From Desulfocicer sp963675955 (GTDB lineage: Bacteria > Desulfobacterota > Desulfobacteria > Desulfobacterales > Desulfobacteraceae): a stretch of DNA of 64,000 bases. The first letter of the stretch is position 1; each line of letters starts with the position of its first letter. The stretch lies in contig CAXXVR010000009.1 of the NCBI GenBank assembly GCA_963675955.2, positions 868,001 to 932,000 of the forward strand, in the 5' to 3' direction. Both the position numbers and the translations under genes were made by a program. This document shows, piece after piece, positions 30,279 to 44,409 of this stretch. The notes under the pieces are model-generated. The model was not told the DNA's origin and did no database searches. It was given only the letters and a program-made list of their open reading frames with translations.

Positions 30279-32758
30279 ATGATAATAAGCTTTCTAAATA
30301 TTTTATCAGTTTTGGTTTTTTGTGTTTGTAGCACTGAAAATGAAATCTAAAGCAATTATAATAAGTAAAATATTTTTAAGCAAGGATTTTGTTCTAATCA
30401 CAATACGCTTTAATCTCCTTTAAATATTGTTCCTCCATTTACTTAGATGAGTAATTATTGTTTCAACTATTTTTAAATAGAATTTAAGACAAAATTTAAT
30501 TTTTATGAAGTTGATTCAGGCGAGCTTATTAACAATGGATAATATTTAGCTCTTTTTGGAGATTTTGGGAATTTTGAATACTAAAATTCTCTTTTTAATA
30601 TTTATCAAATTTAATTTAAATCGCCAAGTGAACATTCAGTAATATTTGATTTTAAAAAGAATTTTAAAGGTAGGCTCCACTGAATAAGAATTTCCTTTAG
30701 AAATTTAATTTATTTCAAATAATTAGGACAAAATGTTTATTAATATTGCTGTCCTCTTTAGTCTAGAAGAAAATGCAGATGATAATTAATTTCTACAATC
30801 CCTTGGATTTGGTTTATATTTCAAATTATATTAATTTATATTAATTTATAGGGAATGGAATATTAGCCCATTTAAAAAAAAATGCAAGTTTCACATTTAA
30901 TTAGCCTATTTCGCTGGGAAATGTTAGATTTAATTTTAATTATTCGTTTAAGATTCTTCCTTACAAAGATTAGTTTTTTATATATTAAGGATCACAAACA
31001 ACTGGGAGTTGTGAGCCAACATTATGATTTATAACTTATGATTCCTAAATAGTATTTTATTTGATTGTTAGATGAATTAGCTAAACTCTGCACAATTAAA
31101 AGACTTCCCTTAAAATTTGATTTTCCATCAAAGAGCAAGATCCAATCAAGCTCGTGCAATTTATATAACTTTTTCTGAAGAATCAATTTAAGCACAATAT
31201 GATGAAGAAGAACAAGCACAACTGCCTTAAAAATCATAAAATGAATCTTCATCTGACGAAGAGAATAAAGTATTAGAAGAGCAAGCTTTGTTATAAAATA
31301 GAGAAAGGTTGGACAGTCCTGAAAGTGCAGAAATCAAATTGAAAAAGGTTGATTTAATTGGAGAGGGAGATGAATTATATGAAGAAGACTTTTATGGAGG
31401 CAATGAAAAAATATCAAAATAATTGTCTCAAGAAAATACATTACTTGTAGTTACAAAAGAAGAATTCGTCAATTCTAATGCTGATTCCTCAAGAATCATT
31501 CTTTCAGATGAATCATTGGATGAAATCCTTACTAATCTAGATTTGGAGGCATCGCAGCATTCCCCTTTCAAGGACTCTACGCATTCTCATGAACTTGAAA
31601 CAGTTAAACCAGGCAATGAAGATTTTGATTTATCATCTGAAGATCTGATAGAGGCAGCTGTTAATAAAGAAGCAAACTAATAATTGCATGATTCATTTCA
31701 GTTGGACTAATCAATAAATAGTGAGAAAAAGTAATAAAATGAAAAGCAAGTTGTTTATGAATTTTAAAGCCCAGAAAACAAATAAATTCAAACCAAATAA
31801 TTTGTACCCGCAAAAAGGAATAAGCGTAGTACTGATGATATTCTATCGCTTGATGCAAAGAATTATGTTCCAGACAATGTCTAAGGCATGTCGTTTTTGC
31901 AGATGAAAAATAAATTTCTTCATAAAAGAAATAAACAACAATTATAAGACAATTCAATTTGTGTTGTCGGAAGAGAATAGAGTCCGATCAATATTTATCC
32001 TGATGAATAATTTTACTGTGAGCCTAATGCACTCAAAATCAATTTCCTTCATTAACTTTATGAAAAATAAATCAAATTACAAAATGATCCAGACAAAAAA
32101 TGCTTAAAACTATATGGTGCTAATTTTGGTATAGTCAATTATGGAGAGCATAGCTTTTAAGTTCCTGAAATTTTAATCAAATCACCAAGCGAACATACAG
32201 TTTCATATATTCATTCATAACAATTATTTTTAGCTTGGTAAAGAAGCAAATCCAATGGATGTGGAAGCATAAATAGTCTGTGAGGACAAATTTGGACTCA
32301 AATTAATTATTAGTGTATTTTTTCAGTCACTTGGGGAGGAATATGATTAAACAAATTAGTGATTTATTAATTAAATTTAATGTTTATTATCAGATTTTTA
32401 AATTCTCTCACAGATCAAGACCCAACTCTTGTTTCATATCTTCCATTGAATAAAGAAATAGCAATTTCTACTAAAACTTTATCTTTAAATTTAGTAATTT
32501 TTTTAAACTCAATATTAAATTAGCTTTTTGATGAAGCATTAAATTTTATATCTTATGATGGATCATTAACTTATCCTCCCTGCACTGAAGGTGTTAGATG
32601 GTTTTTACTTCGGGAACGCTAATCAGTAACTTTCTTTTTCTTTAATCTTACTTTAGATTACCTAAAATTAAATTTCATCTTTATAAAAAATATATGGTGG
32701 ACCTACACAAAATAGAGCTACTCAGTCATTAGGGTTTAGAAAAATTTTTATTTTTTGA
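30279..32758 (+). CDS. Secreted protein with two alpha-carbonic-anhydrase-like domains joined by an acidic linker
   Basis: ATG 30279 opens a signal peptide (MIISFLNILSVLVFCVCS), then domain 1: LQSPLNI, IYQIQFKSPSEHS, and GSQTTGSCEPTLWFI whose Trp is TGA (31025-31027). A Glu/Asp/Ser-rich linker (about 31,200-31,900) leads to domain 2: REQSPINIYP, VPEILIKSPSEHT, 34-nt intron, MDVEAQIVCED, ISYDGSLTYPPCTEGVRW, YGGPTQNRATQ, and stop UGA 32756-32758. QSPINI, the fold signature, uses TAA and TAG for Gln. In both domains the first two zinc His are absent and domain 2 has Gln for the third, so neither should be a normal hydratase. Surface or cyst-wall role is possible but not shown. Confidence 0.75.
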
Positions 32759-32865
32759 TTAATCAGAGTGTTTATGCATTATTTTTACAATCAATATAAT
32801 TAAACTAAATTTTGTTTTATACAACCAAATAATTAAAATTTTATATTTTCAAACACAATAATTAA

Positions 32866-35800
32866 ATGGCTCATAGTTTAATTTTATTCAATAATGTTAA
32901 TTTAAAGAAAAAATGATTCCTGACATTACTAAACAAACTCTTTTAAGTGCTGATAAAATAACAATAGAAGGAATTTGTTTTAAGCTTTTAATTTATAATA
33001 ATTTTAGTTAAAAATGAAGAAATGATTTTACTCATTACTAATGAATATTTGATGTTTTTTTAAATTCCTGAAAATTGAACAAGTTAAATTTCTTTCAATT
33101 AAATATCAAAAGAAAATAATTTTAACTTACTCGAATCGAATCCAGATAAATGAATCAAAATTATAGAAATTTTAATTGTGTCACAGTTAAAGCAAAATAC
33201 TTCTTATTGATCTTTAAATATTTCATATAAATAAGAGAACTTATGCTCAATAAATTTATTCCAATTTTGGAATGAAGCAAATAGTATTATTTTAAAAATT
33301 TATTCTAAATAGAAAATGAAACAATGACATTATTGGAAAATTTTGGTAATATTTAAAATGAATACAATTAATCAGTAATGCATCAAATAATAAATTTGTT
33401 TCTAGATGTTACAAACTCTTATTAAACTATGGGAAGATCTATAAAAATCAAAAGATATAAATAAATTAGTAAACTCTTTTTTAACTAACTTTTTATTTAG
33501 GAAGAACCAAAAATTATAATGAATGAAATAAAAATATTTGATAAAGGTTTAAATTCTAAATTTTCACTATAAATTAGAATTTGATAAAGCATGTATTATT
33601 GATCCTGACTCCCACAAAAAAAGCTCTTAGTTTTTTTCTTCTCTTAAATAATGTGCTGACATTGTTTTTATTACACCAAAAAAACAAGTTATAATGCATG
33701 TAACCTTAAATGCTTTATATTATTATGATTATATCCCAAAAAAATGAAAAAGTTTTATTAATTAACTATATTTGTTTAGGAAATTAATTTAAAAAACTTG
33801 TGAAAGCTCCAAAAGAAGGTATCTATTTAAAAGATATTGATAAATATTCTGGGTTAATTAATGAAAAGGATTAATGTATTATTTAACTATAAGTAAGTAA
33901 AAGTAACATTTTTACTTTTAAAAAAACAACACTTTCAGAACTAAAAACATTCAATATTGAATAAAGTTAACTGTTCTTACTTTCTTTTGAAATTGTCTAG
34001 ATTTCACAAAAATAAATTGCAATGAAAAAATAGGGAAAAATAAAATAGAAATCTTAAATTTTTTGATTAAATATTAAGCAAACTCTTCAAATGATGAAAA
34101 AAAAGAAAGTAGATGGGTAAATTAATTATAATACAAGTGCATTTGTATTAGATTTTAAAATAAATTGATAATTATATTAATTATTTTGACTTTTTATCAT
34201 CTACTGAATAGGATTAAGAAGAAGACAAACTAAATTTAACAACTTAAAATTAACAGCAAACTTCGAATGCAAACATAATTAAAAACGAAACATCTGAGAA
34301 AGAAAAAAATTAAGCTATAAATTTAGAATCAAATAGTAATACTGTTAACAAAGATATCAAAAAAGAACAACAGTATTTTTATTATAGTAAAATTTGTAAT
34401 TTAGTAAGCAATCAATTAATGATTAATAATTACAAATACTTACCCATTATTCAAGTAGGTCTTCTGATTATGAAACTTTAACATCAAGACTAAAAAATTT
34501 CACTTAGATAGCTGACAAAGTAAAAAAAAAAGATCTAAGTTTTTTCTTAGAAAAATTATTAATTGATTGATGTAGATGATGATTGATTAACAAAAAATTG
34601 AATTTTACAAGTAACTAAAAAAGGATTATATTGTTATTCTGAAATTCCAAAGAACTGAACAAGTAATTTGATTTCTAAATTTATTTTTTTTAGAAAATAG
34701 CTTTTCCTTGTTGACCCAACCTCCTTTTGCTGGAATTAGAGTGTGTCATATTAAAAAGTATAATTTAAGCTATTTTGAATAATATTGTTAACTGACGATT
34801 CAATTTAATTAAGATACTTTATTAAGTTTTGATAAAAACTCAAAATTTTCACCTAAAGAAAAAAAAGAGGAAGAAGATGAATATTTAAGTTTTCATTAAT
34901 TTTTGTTGATTAATTTAAAGAATTTAAATTAATCAACAAAAATAAAAGTAAAATTGTCCCAAAAGAATTGACTTGATAGTTTAAAATAGAATTTAAAAAT
35001 CTCAATGAAATTTAAAAAAAAGAAGCTTCATTTGTATTTTTACAATTAACTTACTAGATTTTTAAGATTTTAGAGAAATTAAGCGATATAATTTCATTAG
35101 AACGAATGAAATAAGAGAAATCACCTAGATTAGAACCAACCTTTAAAATACCAGAAATTGATATAGAATCAAGGATACCTTAAAAATCACTACATTCATC
35201 CCAAAATAAAATAGATAATCAATTAATAGAATAAATTTAAATTCAGCCAAAAGTTTTGATTTTTAAGCCAACCTATAATTAATAATGTAATGATGTCATT
35301 TAAACTGAAAGCTTAATAGTTGAGAATAAAAATTTAAATTCAGAATTAAAATCAAATTAATAACAAATAAAATCATCAATTTTACCCATAAAAGTATAAT
35401 AGCATGAAAATTCACTTACTTAAAATACTACGCCTATAGAAAATGATGTGAAACAGTTACTAGAGTAAAAAGAACAAGATAATGAAAAATTAAATCAAGT
35501 TAATTAAGAAATTAGTAACTAAAATAATCAATAAAATACTATTACAAATGGTAGTCAATTAGTTATTGAATTATGTTATTAATAGAGTGGATACAAATAA
35601 ATATGATTTAGAATAAGCGTAAACAATTTCCTTATGAAGATTAATAACAAAATGAAGTAAGTCTAAAAACTAATGAAAATACAATTTTAAACAATAACTT
35701 ATTATTTTTAGAGTAAAATCATAATTAGAAAGAAATTGAATAAAATTCAACTAAGAAATATAAAGCACAATAAGAAATAAATAATTCAGAAAGGAATTAA

Positions 35801-38800
35801 ATGATTACTAGTAATAATAATAAATAATAATTAAAACATTATGAATTAAAAAATTTATTGGAAACACTTTCAGATGATGGGAAAGTATAAACAAATGATT
35901 AAAAGAGTTATGCAAAAAATTAATTAAATGCTACTACTCCGAAATCACAATAATAAATGCATTTCTAGAATCATTCAGAAGATAATTAAACCTTATCTAA
36001 ATAGTTAAATTAGCGTTTTAGTCTCTAGTAGCTTACTTCATAGTTTTATAAACTTCTAAAACAGTTTATGACTAAACCAGAAAACAAAAATTTATTATTT
36101 GAAATTTAAAATTTACTTGCAAAATTTTAATAAGAAGCAAAAAATCTTGTTAAAATTATAATTTCCTCTTGAATAAAACCTCATCATAGATAGTTCTTTA
36201 AAATTAATTCAACCAATCAAGAAAATATATTTTTAATATCAGATATTGAAAATTATTAAGATATTGAAATTTGATTGTCTTCTACAAAAATTTAAAAAGT
36301 AAATTAAAATTGTGAGAAAATATAAATGGGGAATTAAGAAATTTTTTATTAAAATAAAGAAGCAAAATTATTTAGTCAAGGTAAAGAACTTTTAGTTATA
36401 ATTATTAGAATTGTGAATCTATAACCACCTATTTAACTAATTGGTGGCAGAACTATATACAAAATAAAAAAAAGCAAGCTTTAAAATTCCATTGATTGCT
36501 CTAATTGATTATTAAGTAAATTTTAACTTATATTTCTTTATTCAGGGATTTCGAGCCAAAATATAGATTGCTTAGACATATACAAAATCATTAAATATTA
36601 ATTAAATCTAAGATTAAAATGTATTATATTTCTTAAAGTAATTATTAAACGAATAAACGAAAGTTTTTCAATAATCGATTAAATAGTTTTTATTAAGGGG
36701 AATTTTAAGGAGGAAGATTTTGAGAATAAAATTTAACTAAAATAACTATTAACACAGAAATCTTCTTCAAGCTATTACATTTTTTGAATTGAAAAGAAAT
36801 AATTTATAAAAAATTACAATCCAATCAGTCAGTCAATTGAATAGAACAAAAATTAAAAACTGCTAGAAACCAAGATAAATTCATTACTTAGTAAATTAGA
36901 AAATTTGGAAACTATATTGCTAGATAGTGAAAGTATTTCTTAAGTATAATTTTTGTTTCTTTATTTATTCAAGTATCTTCATTCAAATCAAATCCAGATT
37001 TGCCATTTAAACATGTTGTATAAACGGGCAACAATTAATTACTTAAAAGAGTTATTTTTAATAGAAATAATAGCAAGATCTTCGAAAAACATTTTAAATT
37101 ACAATTTAACTTCATCTGCTTTGGCAAATTAAAATTAAAATTAAAATGCCTAGAGTTCTTATCTCAATATGATATATATTAATTTTCTAAATTTGATGTT
37201 TTCATAAAACTCCGAAGGGGAAACATTTTGAAATTCAATTTTATCTTCACAAATCTCTGTAGATTTTAACATAAAATTGCCAAAATAAAAATAAAAATTA
37301 CCTTTTGGATCAATATTTAATGCAATTTTATACCATTGCAAATTTCAAATGGATTGTGACATTGAGTAAAAATTAAATAAAGTTCAAAATGGTTAACCTA
37401 TCTTTGAAATAAATGAATTTATTGGTACGTATTTTGTCAATATTTATTATAATTAGAGTATTATCCTAAGGCAAAAACAATAAATATATCTCTCATTAAA
37501 AAAAAACAATTATTAAATCTAGAAACATTTTCTTTTCTCAATTATTACTCTTTTGAACAGAATTATTCAAATTATTGTTAGAATTATCTCTAGTGATCAG
37601 TAAATCAAGCCAATTTAAGTTTGAAAGAAATACTTAAATTGAAAACAATCCAATTAAAATTATTAGGAGATTTGGATACCAGTTAGCAAAAACGAATTAA
37701 ATAAAATATCGAATATGAAATAGCAGAATTAAATTTTGAATTGCAAGAAGACATTGAGGGGATAAACAATTAATGGAAATATAATTTTAAAGAGCTTATT
37801 TAAGTAAATTTAGTATTTTTATGCGTATTTAGGCATCAAAAATTCGATTCATGATGTTACAACTAAAATTATTAAATCATGAAGCATCAAGCCATCAAAA
37901 ATTTGGAAGCATTGTTGAAGCATTATTAATTTCAATTGAATTAAATTTTGGATCTGAACACCCTTTATTTTTCCTCTTATACTAATTCATTGGAATTAAT
38001 TCAAATTTAACAAAACCACTGAAACTAACCTTTTTATAAAAAAGCTTAAATTGCTGTCTTTAAAATTTTTAAAAGGAAAATAATTTTTCTATTTAATTAT
38101 CTGCAAATATAATTGAAAACTTAATTTAATAAAAAATGTTTGATAAGACTGAATAATTTTTTTCAAGAATTGAAGAATATTTATCAAATAATATTTAATA
38201 AAGTGAAAATTTAATGAATTTATTGTTTTAATTGAAACTTTAATTCAATTTTGCATAAAGTTATCAAAAATTTATTGTATTTTTAATTTAGAAAATTATG
38301 AAAAATCGTTTGAAATTTGTAAAACTCTTTGTAATTCTTTTATGGGAAATCTAAAATAATTATTTGAAAATTATTTAAATTGTGCATATTTGGCATTAGA
38401 ACTAAAATAATTTCAACAAGTTCTTTTTCTTTTCATTAATTTATAAAGAGTTCCTTTTATATTAATAAAATCCAACAACTTTATAACTCATCTTTCAGTT
38501 CATCATAAGTAAAATTTAAATAACTAGTCACAATAATTATCCTTTATTATCTCAATAAAGATATTCAAATTAAAAATAAACTTTTACAAATTTTACTTCT
38601 TGTTCAAACTATTAAATTTGAAGAAAAAAATAATTAATAAATTAAGAATAATACAATAGAACAAATTTTTACCAATTTTTTACAAAAAATTTTAACCAAT
38701 GGAAATCTGCATTTTGAATTTTGGTACAATTGTCTCACTAATTCTTCAATACTGGACTCTGAAATGAAAGAGTTTACAATGAAGTTGAACTACTTGCTGA

Positions 38801-38835
38801 GTTATTTTACAAGGGAAGAATTATAAAAATTGAAT
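32866..38835 (+). CDS. Very large hypothetical protein with PH-like repeats and Gln/Asn-rich region (possibly two genes)
   Basis: Coding on the plus strand is continuous enough, after short introns, to suggest one gene of roughly 6 kb, but I could not place every exon and it may be two. Near the 5' end three segments repeat a PH-domain-like ending: LITNEYLMFFQIPENWT (about 33,030), ALYYYDYIPKKWK (about 33,740) and KKGLYCYSEIPKNWT (about 34,620), each with a terminal Trp coded TGA. The middle (34,200-36,000) is Gln/Asn/Lys-rich and probably disordered. The 3' part (36,000-38,830) is helical and Leu/Lys-rich (YLHSNQIQICHLNMLYKR, LHFEFWYNCLTNSSIL). I do not recognise the family. Membrane-lipid binding through the PH-like modules is a guess. 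Confidence 0.45.
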
Positions 38836-38892
38836 TATTGAAAATTGAATTAAATTTAAATATAAAATTGAATTGAATTTAAATATAAAATT

Positions 38893-41735
38893 TATGCAAG
38901 ATAAATTTCTCACTTTTGAAAACGCATAATTAAGAAGCGAGCTGATAAAAAGCCCTCTCGAATATAAATTACTGTTAGGGATTACAAAAGATGAAACTTA
39001 TAAAGGACATTGTGAAATAAAATTTTGTTTAAATACTTTGCCGACCTAAAATCAAATCCTTTTTATTGATTACAGTGGGCAAAAAATAATTAACGTGGAA
39101 TTGAATTCAAATGCACTTGATATTGAGTCTTTATGGAATGGTAACTTTTTATAATTGCCAACTTAATTCTGTAAACTTGATGAAAATATTATCCAGTTTA
39201 GCTTTGAAAATATTTATTCAACTGATGGATAAGGTTTTCATAAATTCATTGACAATGATCAAAAATAATATATTTATTCTCATTTTGAACCTGATTCAGC
39301 TCATAAAATGTAAAGAATTTCTTATTTAATTTAAAAAAGGTTTCCCTGTTTTGACCAACCTGATTTGAAAGCAACTTATGAATTTGTAGTGTTTGCACCA
39401 AATAATTGGCTTTGCATTAGCAATGAATCTGGCTATGTTACTGATAATATTCCAAGTTCAATTAAATATGATTCCATTTAGGAGAAGCAATTTTGAAATT
39501 AATTGAGAATTAGTAATGACTATACCATTTGGCATTTTAAAAAAAGTGTTATATTTAGCACTTATATACTCTTTTTTGGGTGCGGTTAATTCTATAAATA
39601 CTAATTACAAGATACATATAATAATATTCCCATGGCATTTTATTGCAGGTAGTCATTATAATCTTAGTTAGATCAAAACATGAATTCTTTTGCTTGGGTA
39701 CTTTAGCATTCAATTCCTTGCTACGAAAAATTCTTTCAATATAAATTCCCTTACCCAAAGTATGATCACATCTTTTGTCCTGAATATAATATTGGAGCAA
39801 TGGAAAATGTTGGTGCTGTAACTTTCAATGACCTTTATTTAGCTTAAACTCCCTTTACTAAATTATTTTTAACAAAAGTATTAGTTGTAATGTGCCATGA
39901 ATTATGCCATGTTTGGTTTGGAGATTTAGTGACAATGAAATGGTGGAATGATTTATGGTTGAAAGAAAGTTTTGCTGATTTTATGGGTCATTGGGTGCTT
40001 AATGAAATTAAATAAGAATGGTTTGAAAATCCTTGGGAACTATTTAATAGAAGAGTTGAATGGGGCATTAACACAGATTCAAAATCTACAACTCATCCTA
40101 TTTCTGTACATGTCACTAATACAGAAATGGCTAAATCAATTTTTGATGGAATTTCATATGGTTATTACAAATTTCAATTTTTAAGTTTATTGAATAATAG
40201 CGAAAGGAGCAGCAGTTATAAAATAATTACTCTATTTAATCGGAAGAGATAATTTTAGTAATGCTGCATCACTTTTTTTTAAAAAATATCAATGAAGTGT
40301 TGCAAATTTGGATTAATTTATGGAAATCTTTTCAAACTTTTTTCCAATTGATATTTTGCATTTTAATCTTAATTAATGGCAATAAGGTAAATAAGTTTAA
40401 GTTGATAAATTTTAAAAGAATGGATTTAAAAAGCTGGACTAAACACGGTTACTTGTGAATGAAATAAAGAGGAAATTACTTTTAGTAAATTTTCACTAAT
40501 TTAATTTTAATCAATTATTAGTTTAGTCAAATGTTCTGAAATAATTTGCTTAGTACAGACATCATTCATTTGAAATTTGCATTTATTATTCATTAGAAAA
40601 TAAAACAATTGAAAAATTAATTATGGGAAATTAATAAAAGTGTGTTTTAAAATGTGATAACCAGAAAGAAATTGTTGCAATTCTGCCAAATTATGATGAT
40701 CAAGCTTACTTTAAAGTCTATTTAGATGAAAGATCTCTAAATTACTTTAAAAATAATTTTGAGAATATTGAAAAAAGATTATCTCAATAATTAATTATAA
40801 AATCATTATATTATAGAATTGAAGATGGGGTAAGTTCATCCACTGAGTTTTTTGATTTTGTGAGCAAGATTGTGCCAAAACTTAATGATCTTTATTTAAT
40901 AACTCTTGCTTTAGAATTTGCATCTCATTGCTTATTGACGTGGACACCATAAACAGAATAGAAAAATTATGCAAAATCCCTCTTTAGCATAGTTTGGAAC
41001 TGTATATAAAAATTTAGCTAGTTGTAAAAATAGTCAATATTTAATTATGAAGCATTAATAAATTATTTAATTGAATTTTCATATGATGATCAAGAGTCCT
41101 TATTATAATTGAAGAATTTTGTAATGTCTGAGAAAAATGAAGGAATTGAACTTAAAAATTCATTGAAATGAAATATAGTGATTGCCATAGCTTCAAATTA
41201 ACTGTTTTCTAATGAGGAAAAACAAATGATTTTTTAAAAAGTCAACAATGAGGATAAAAGTGATTAAGCTTCGAAAATATAAAAATAATTTGAAATGGTT
41301 TTAATCAATGAAGAGAGCTAATTAGAACAATAATTTTCATAAAAATTCTTAAAATTGAATTCAACAGTTTCAAAATACATTTAAATTGCAGAGATGAAAG
41401 GATTTGTCAAAAATGTTAATTAACATATTTATTAATTTTCAAAGGTTCTATTAAATTCATCAGAAGTAATTAAGAAAAAGTTTATGAATTTGTATTTTAA
41501 TAATTTATAATCAATTTTTCAAAACAACAATTCCAGTCTTGAATTACAATTAAGTTATATGAGAGAACTATTTCCGATTTACTCTGATGAAATTGGGACA
41601 ATATTATCGGCAATTGCTGAATAGCTCACAAAAGTAGAAACAAACCAAATAAGTTTAAAAAGATTTTTAATTGAAAAGGAAGATCTCTATTAATAAAGAT
41701 TGAAGGCTTATGAGGTTTACTCAAAAAGTAAATGA
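38893..41735 (+). CDS. M1-family zinc aminopeptidase (aminopeptidase N/puromycin-sensitive type)
   Basis: About 900 residues, normal for the family. The N-terminal beta domain reaches FPCFDQPDLKATYEFVV; then KYDHIFCPEYNIGAMENVGA (substrate-anchoring GAMEN), HELCHVWFGDLVTMKWWND (zinc HExxH) and LWLKESFADF (third ligand Glu, where LNESFA is usual), then ISYAKGAAVIKQLLYLIG after a 40-nt intron, and a helical ERAP1-C-like domain to UGA 41733-41735. The Trp in FKKYQWSVANLDQFM is TGA (40293-40295). It removes N-terminal residues from peptides; no signal peptide is seen, so cytosolic. Confidence 0.9.
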
Positions 41736-42079
41736 AATGAAAAATACTTTAAAAATTAAATTCAAAATTAAAACAGTAAATAATAGTTTGAATATTTAAT
41801 ATTATTAATAAAATATAAATTTTATGAATTAGTAAAAATGTTAGAATTAATATAAATTTTAAAAATGTTAGAATTAATAAAGTGATAAATTGTGTTTGAT
41901 TGATTAAATTGAAAATGAGATTTTTCAAAAACCAAACAAAGATGTATCTGTTTATCTTTAAGGATAAGAAACTTATGAGCTAGTAACGGCTTATTGTGAT
42001 TATTACACTTTGAATTTTATTAACTAAAAATAAAGGACAACTTTATTTATTATTATTAAATTCTTATTATTTCTAGAAT

Positions 42080-44271
42080 AAATTTAAAATTTCTGAAAGT
42101 AAACCTATTTTCTCTTTTCTTCGATGGGATCTGTCTCAGCTGGTCCTGCATATTTTTGAGAATATGAGGCAAGACTTGAATGATTAAAATATAAAATAAG
42201 TTTACTCTGGGTCACGTTTTAATACTTTCTAAGCTTTTCTAAGAGTATTTAATGTTCTAGTAATTGTATCTCTTTCTTGTGCAATATGAGGAGGCTAATT
42301 CAAAAAGTAAAATGGTTTGAATTACTTCTCCTAAATTTTAAAGGATTGACTCATTTTTCATAACTTCTGTATAAAGCTAATATTGCATTTTTTCTTGTGC
42401 AGCCTTTACCAAAAAGTATCCAATCGTTTTTGGAATTGTATCCCTTACATTGTGAACTACTAGGTCAAAATAAGCATCAATTCTCATTCCTAAAATAAAT
42501 GGTATTAAAAGTGTTGAAACTCAATTCTTTAATAAATGCTCTATTAGCATCCATAACTTCACTTATTTGCTGTTAAGGAATAATACTTGTTCTTTGAGTG
42601 ATATAGTTACTGTCATTTGTAAATAAATATCCTAGTTCAGCATCAATAATGTTTTCTACAACAATTCTTGCCTTTTCTCTTTCCTCTTGCAATACTTTGC
42701 TTGCTTATTCTTGAACTTCATCTATGACAGAAGGGAATCGTGCAAATATTTTCTCTACTAATTTCTGGCTTAATGTATCCAAGTAACTGAAAATATTGGC
42801 TAGTGTATCAAATGCAGGATCTTTTAAATGTTCAAGTTGTGGTTGGATCAAATAGAGAAATGAATCAATTGAAGGAAAGCCTGGGATAGAATCTCCTTGG
42901 TGCAAAACGATTGCCTTTTCAATTTCCTTATCGGAGTAGTCCTTTGTTGCTTTAAAATCATTTTTGACAAATTCTTCATAAAGTTCATTAAACATCATTT
43001 TAATAATGGCCCCACCTGAAAGTTCACTATTGTCATATTTTGCAGATTTTTTCCCTTCATATTTTCCCCTAATTTAGTTCTTAAAGGTTTCCGTAAAATC
43101 AGTCACCATATTCCAAATTAAATGCATTTTTTCACTATATTCTCTTGGTAATGGAGGGCCTAAATCTTTTAATCTCTCTTCGCAATCCTTGATCTTTGAT
43201 TGAATTTCTTTCACTACTTACGGAAGGAAAGCTCGAATATGATGAAACATAACAGTTGACAGTTTTGAAGTCAATGCACGTGTACCCAATAAATTTTACG
43301 GAAGTGTTGAGTACACTGGGTGTTTAGCAAAAAACTCGCATTCTTATTTTAATGCTCTCTGAACACGCATGTTAGTATTTATATCCAATTGAGAGCGATT
43401 CCTAACTCCAACATACCCAAGCTTTAGGGGGATTTCTTAATTCAGTAACATCTTGCGAGCATCTGTACCTTTATCCATAATATCTATTTTAGTGATCACT
43501 CCAATTGTTCTTTTTCCTTCCGGGTCTAATTTCCGGCCCATTTAAAGGCCGTCGGAAGTTGATATATCTGCATTTGCTGGAATTACTACCAAAATAATTG
43601 TTCTTTCATCTTTAATATAACTTAATAGAATTTTAAAAAGCATCAAATTTAAACTGATAGACAATATCTTTAGTAATTCGTTCAATATCTTAAGGTTGAT
43701 CACTCCCATGTAAAGGTATTCTTGTAATTCCAGGAAGATCAATCAATGTCAAATCTGGGCAGTCATCTGAATAAATTGTCAAGACAATTTAATCCTTAAC
43801 AATTCCTTTGTTTTTTTTTGCCACCTATAGTTTTTAAATTGATTTAAATAATAACTTTGTCAGTCAATTCATTGATTTTATCACGTACTTTATCAAAATT
43901 AGTAAATTTTTCATCCTTGCATTCTTCAAACACAGCCCAAGTCCTTTAAGAATCTAAGTATATTTAAAATCATAATGTTGTTTTGACTTGGCACATGAAC
44001 TAGCCTCATTTCTAATGGTCTTCTTGTAACTAGTCCCTATCCAAATATTATTTATTTTAACTTTAACTTCTCCCCTTGGCAAAAAATCAAGCCCAACAAT
44101 ATTTTCAAGCAACGAGCTTTTTCCTGAGGATTATGACCCAACAACAGCGATTCGAGGCAGACTAATGTATTCTTGCAGTCCAATATCCCTCAGTTCATCA
44201 ATTATAGTCACCAACTTTCTCAGATTTTCAAATAACGGGGTTTTCAGAAGATCTTCCTCTGGCTGAGCCAT
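42080..44271 (-). CDS. Dynamin-family GTPase
   Basis: ATG 44271. P-loop VVGSQSSGKSSLLE (Gln is TAA), LPRGEGLVTRRPLEMRLVH across a 31-nt intron (44037-44067), LIDLPGITRIP (DxxG), ITKIDIMD (TKxD), the middle domain (FKATKDYSDKEIEKAIVLHQ) and a GTPase effector domain (RIDAYFDLVVHNVRDTIPK, AQERDTITRTLNTLRKA). At least five introns of 31-34 nt fit. No PH or Pro-rich domain, so closer to Drp1/Vps1-type proteins acting in membrane fission. One base seems extra or missing near 43,955. The 3' end is uncertain: after the GED the frame has no early UGA, and plus-strand bases 41,880-42,010 also look weakly coding. Confidence 0.88.
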
Positions 44272-44409
44272 TTTAATTTTATTTTATTTCCTTTGGATTT
44301 TTATATTTTTTATTTTATTTATTCATTACTTATATAAATTTTAATATTTTTATTTTTGAAATATTGCTTTAAAGAAGAAATTGAAAATATATTTAATGCA
44401 TAAATTTAT

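Noticed and set aside
37159..37341. Minus-strand ORF with readable protein (QWYKIALNIDPKGN)
   Set aside because: The plus strand continues a longer coding run through this spot with the reassigned code, so I treat the minus ORF as a mirror frame; it remains possible that it is a small real exon.
41880..42010. Short plus-strand coding-like stretch (PNKDVSVYLQGQETYELVTA)
   Set aside because: It looks protein-like but has no clear start or partner exon and overlaps the uncertain 3' end of the dynamin gene, so no gene was called.
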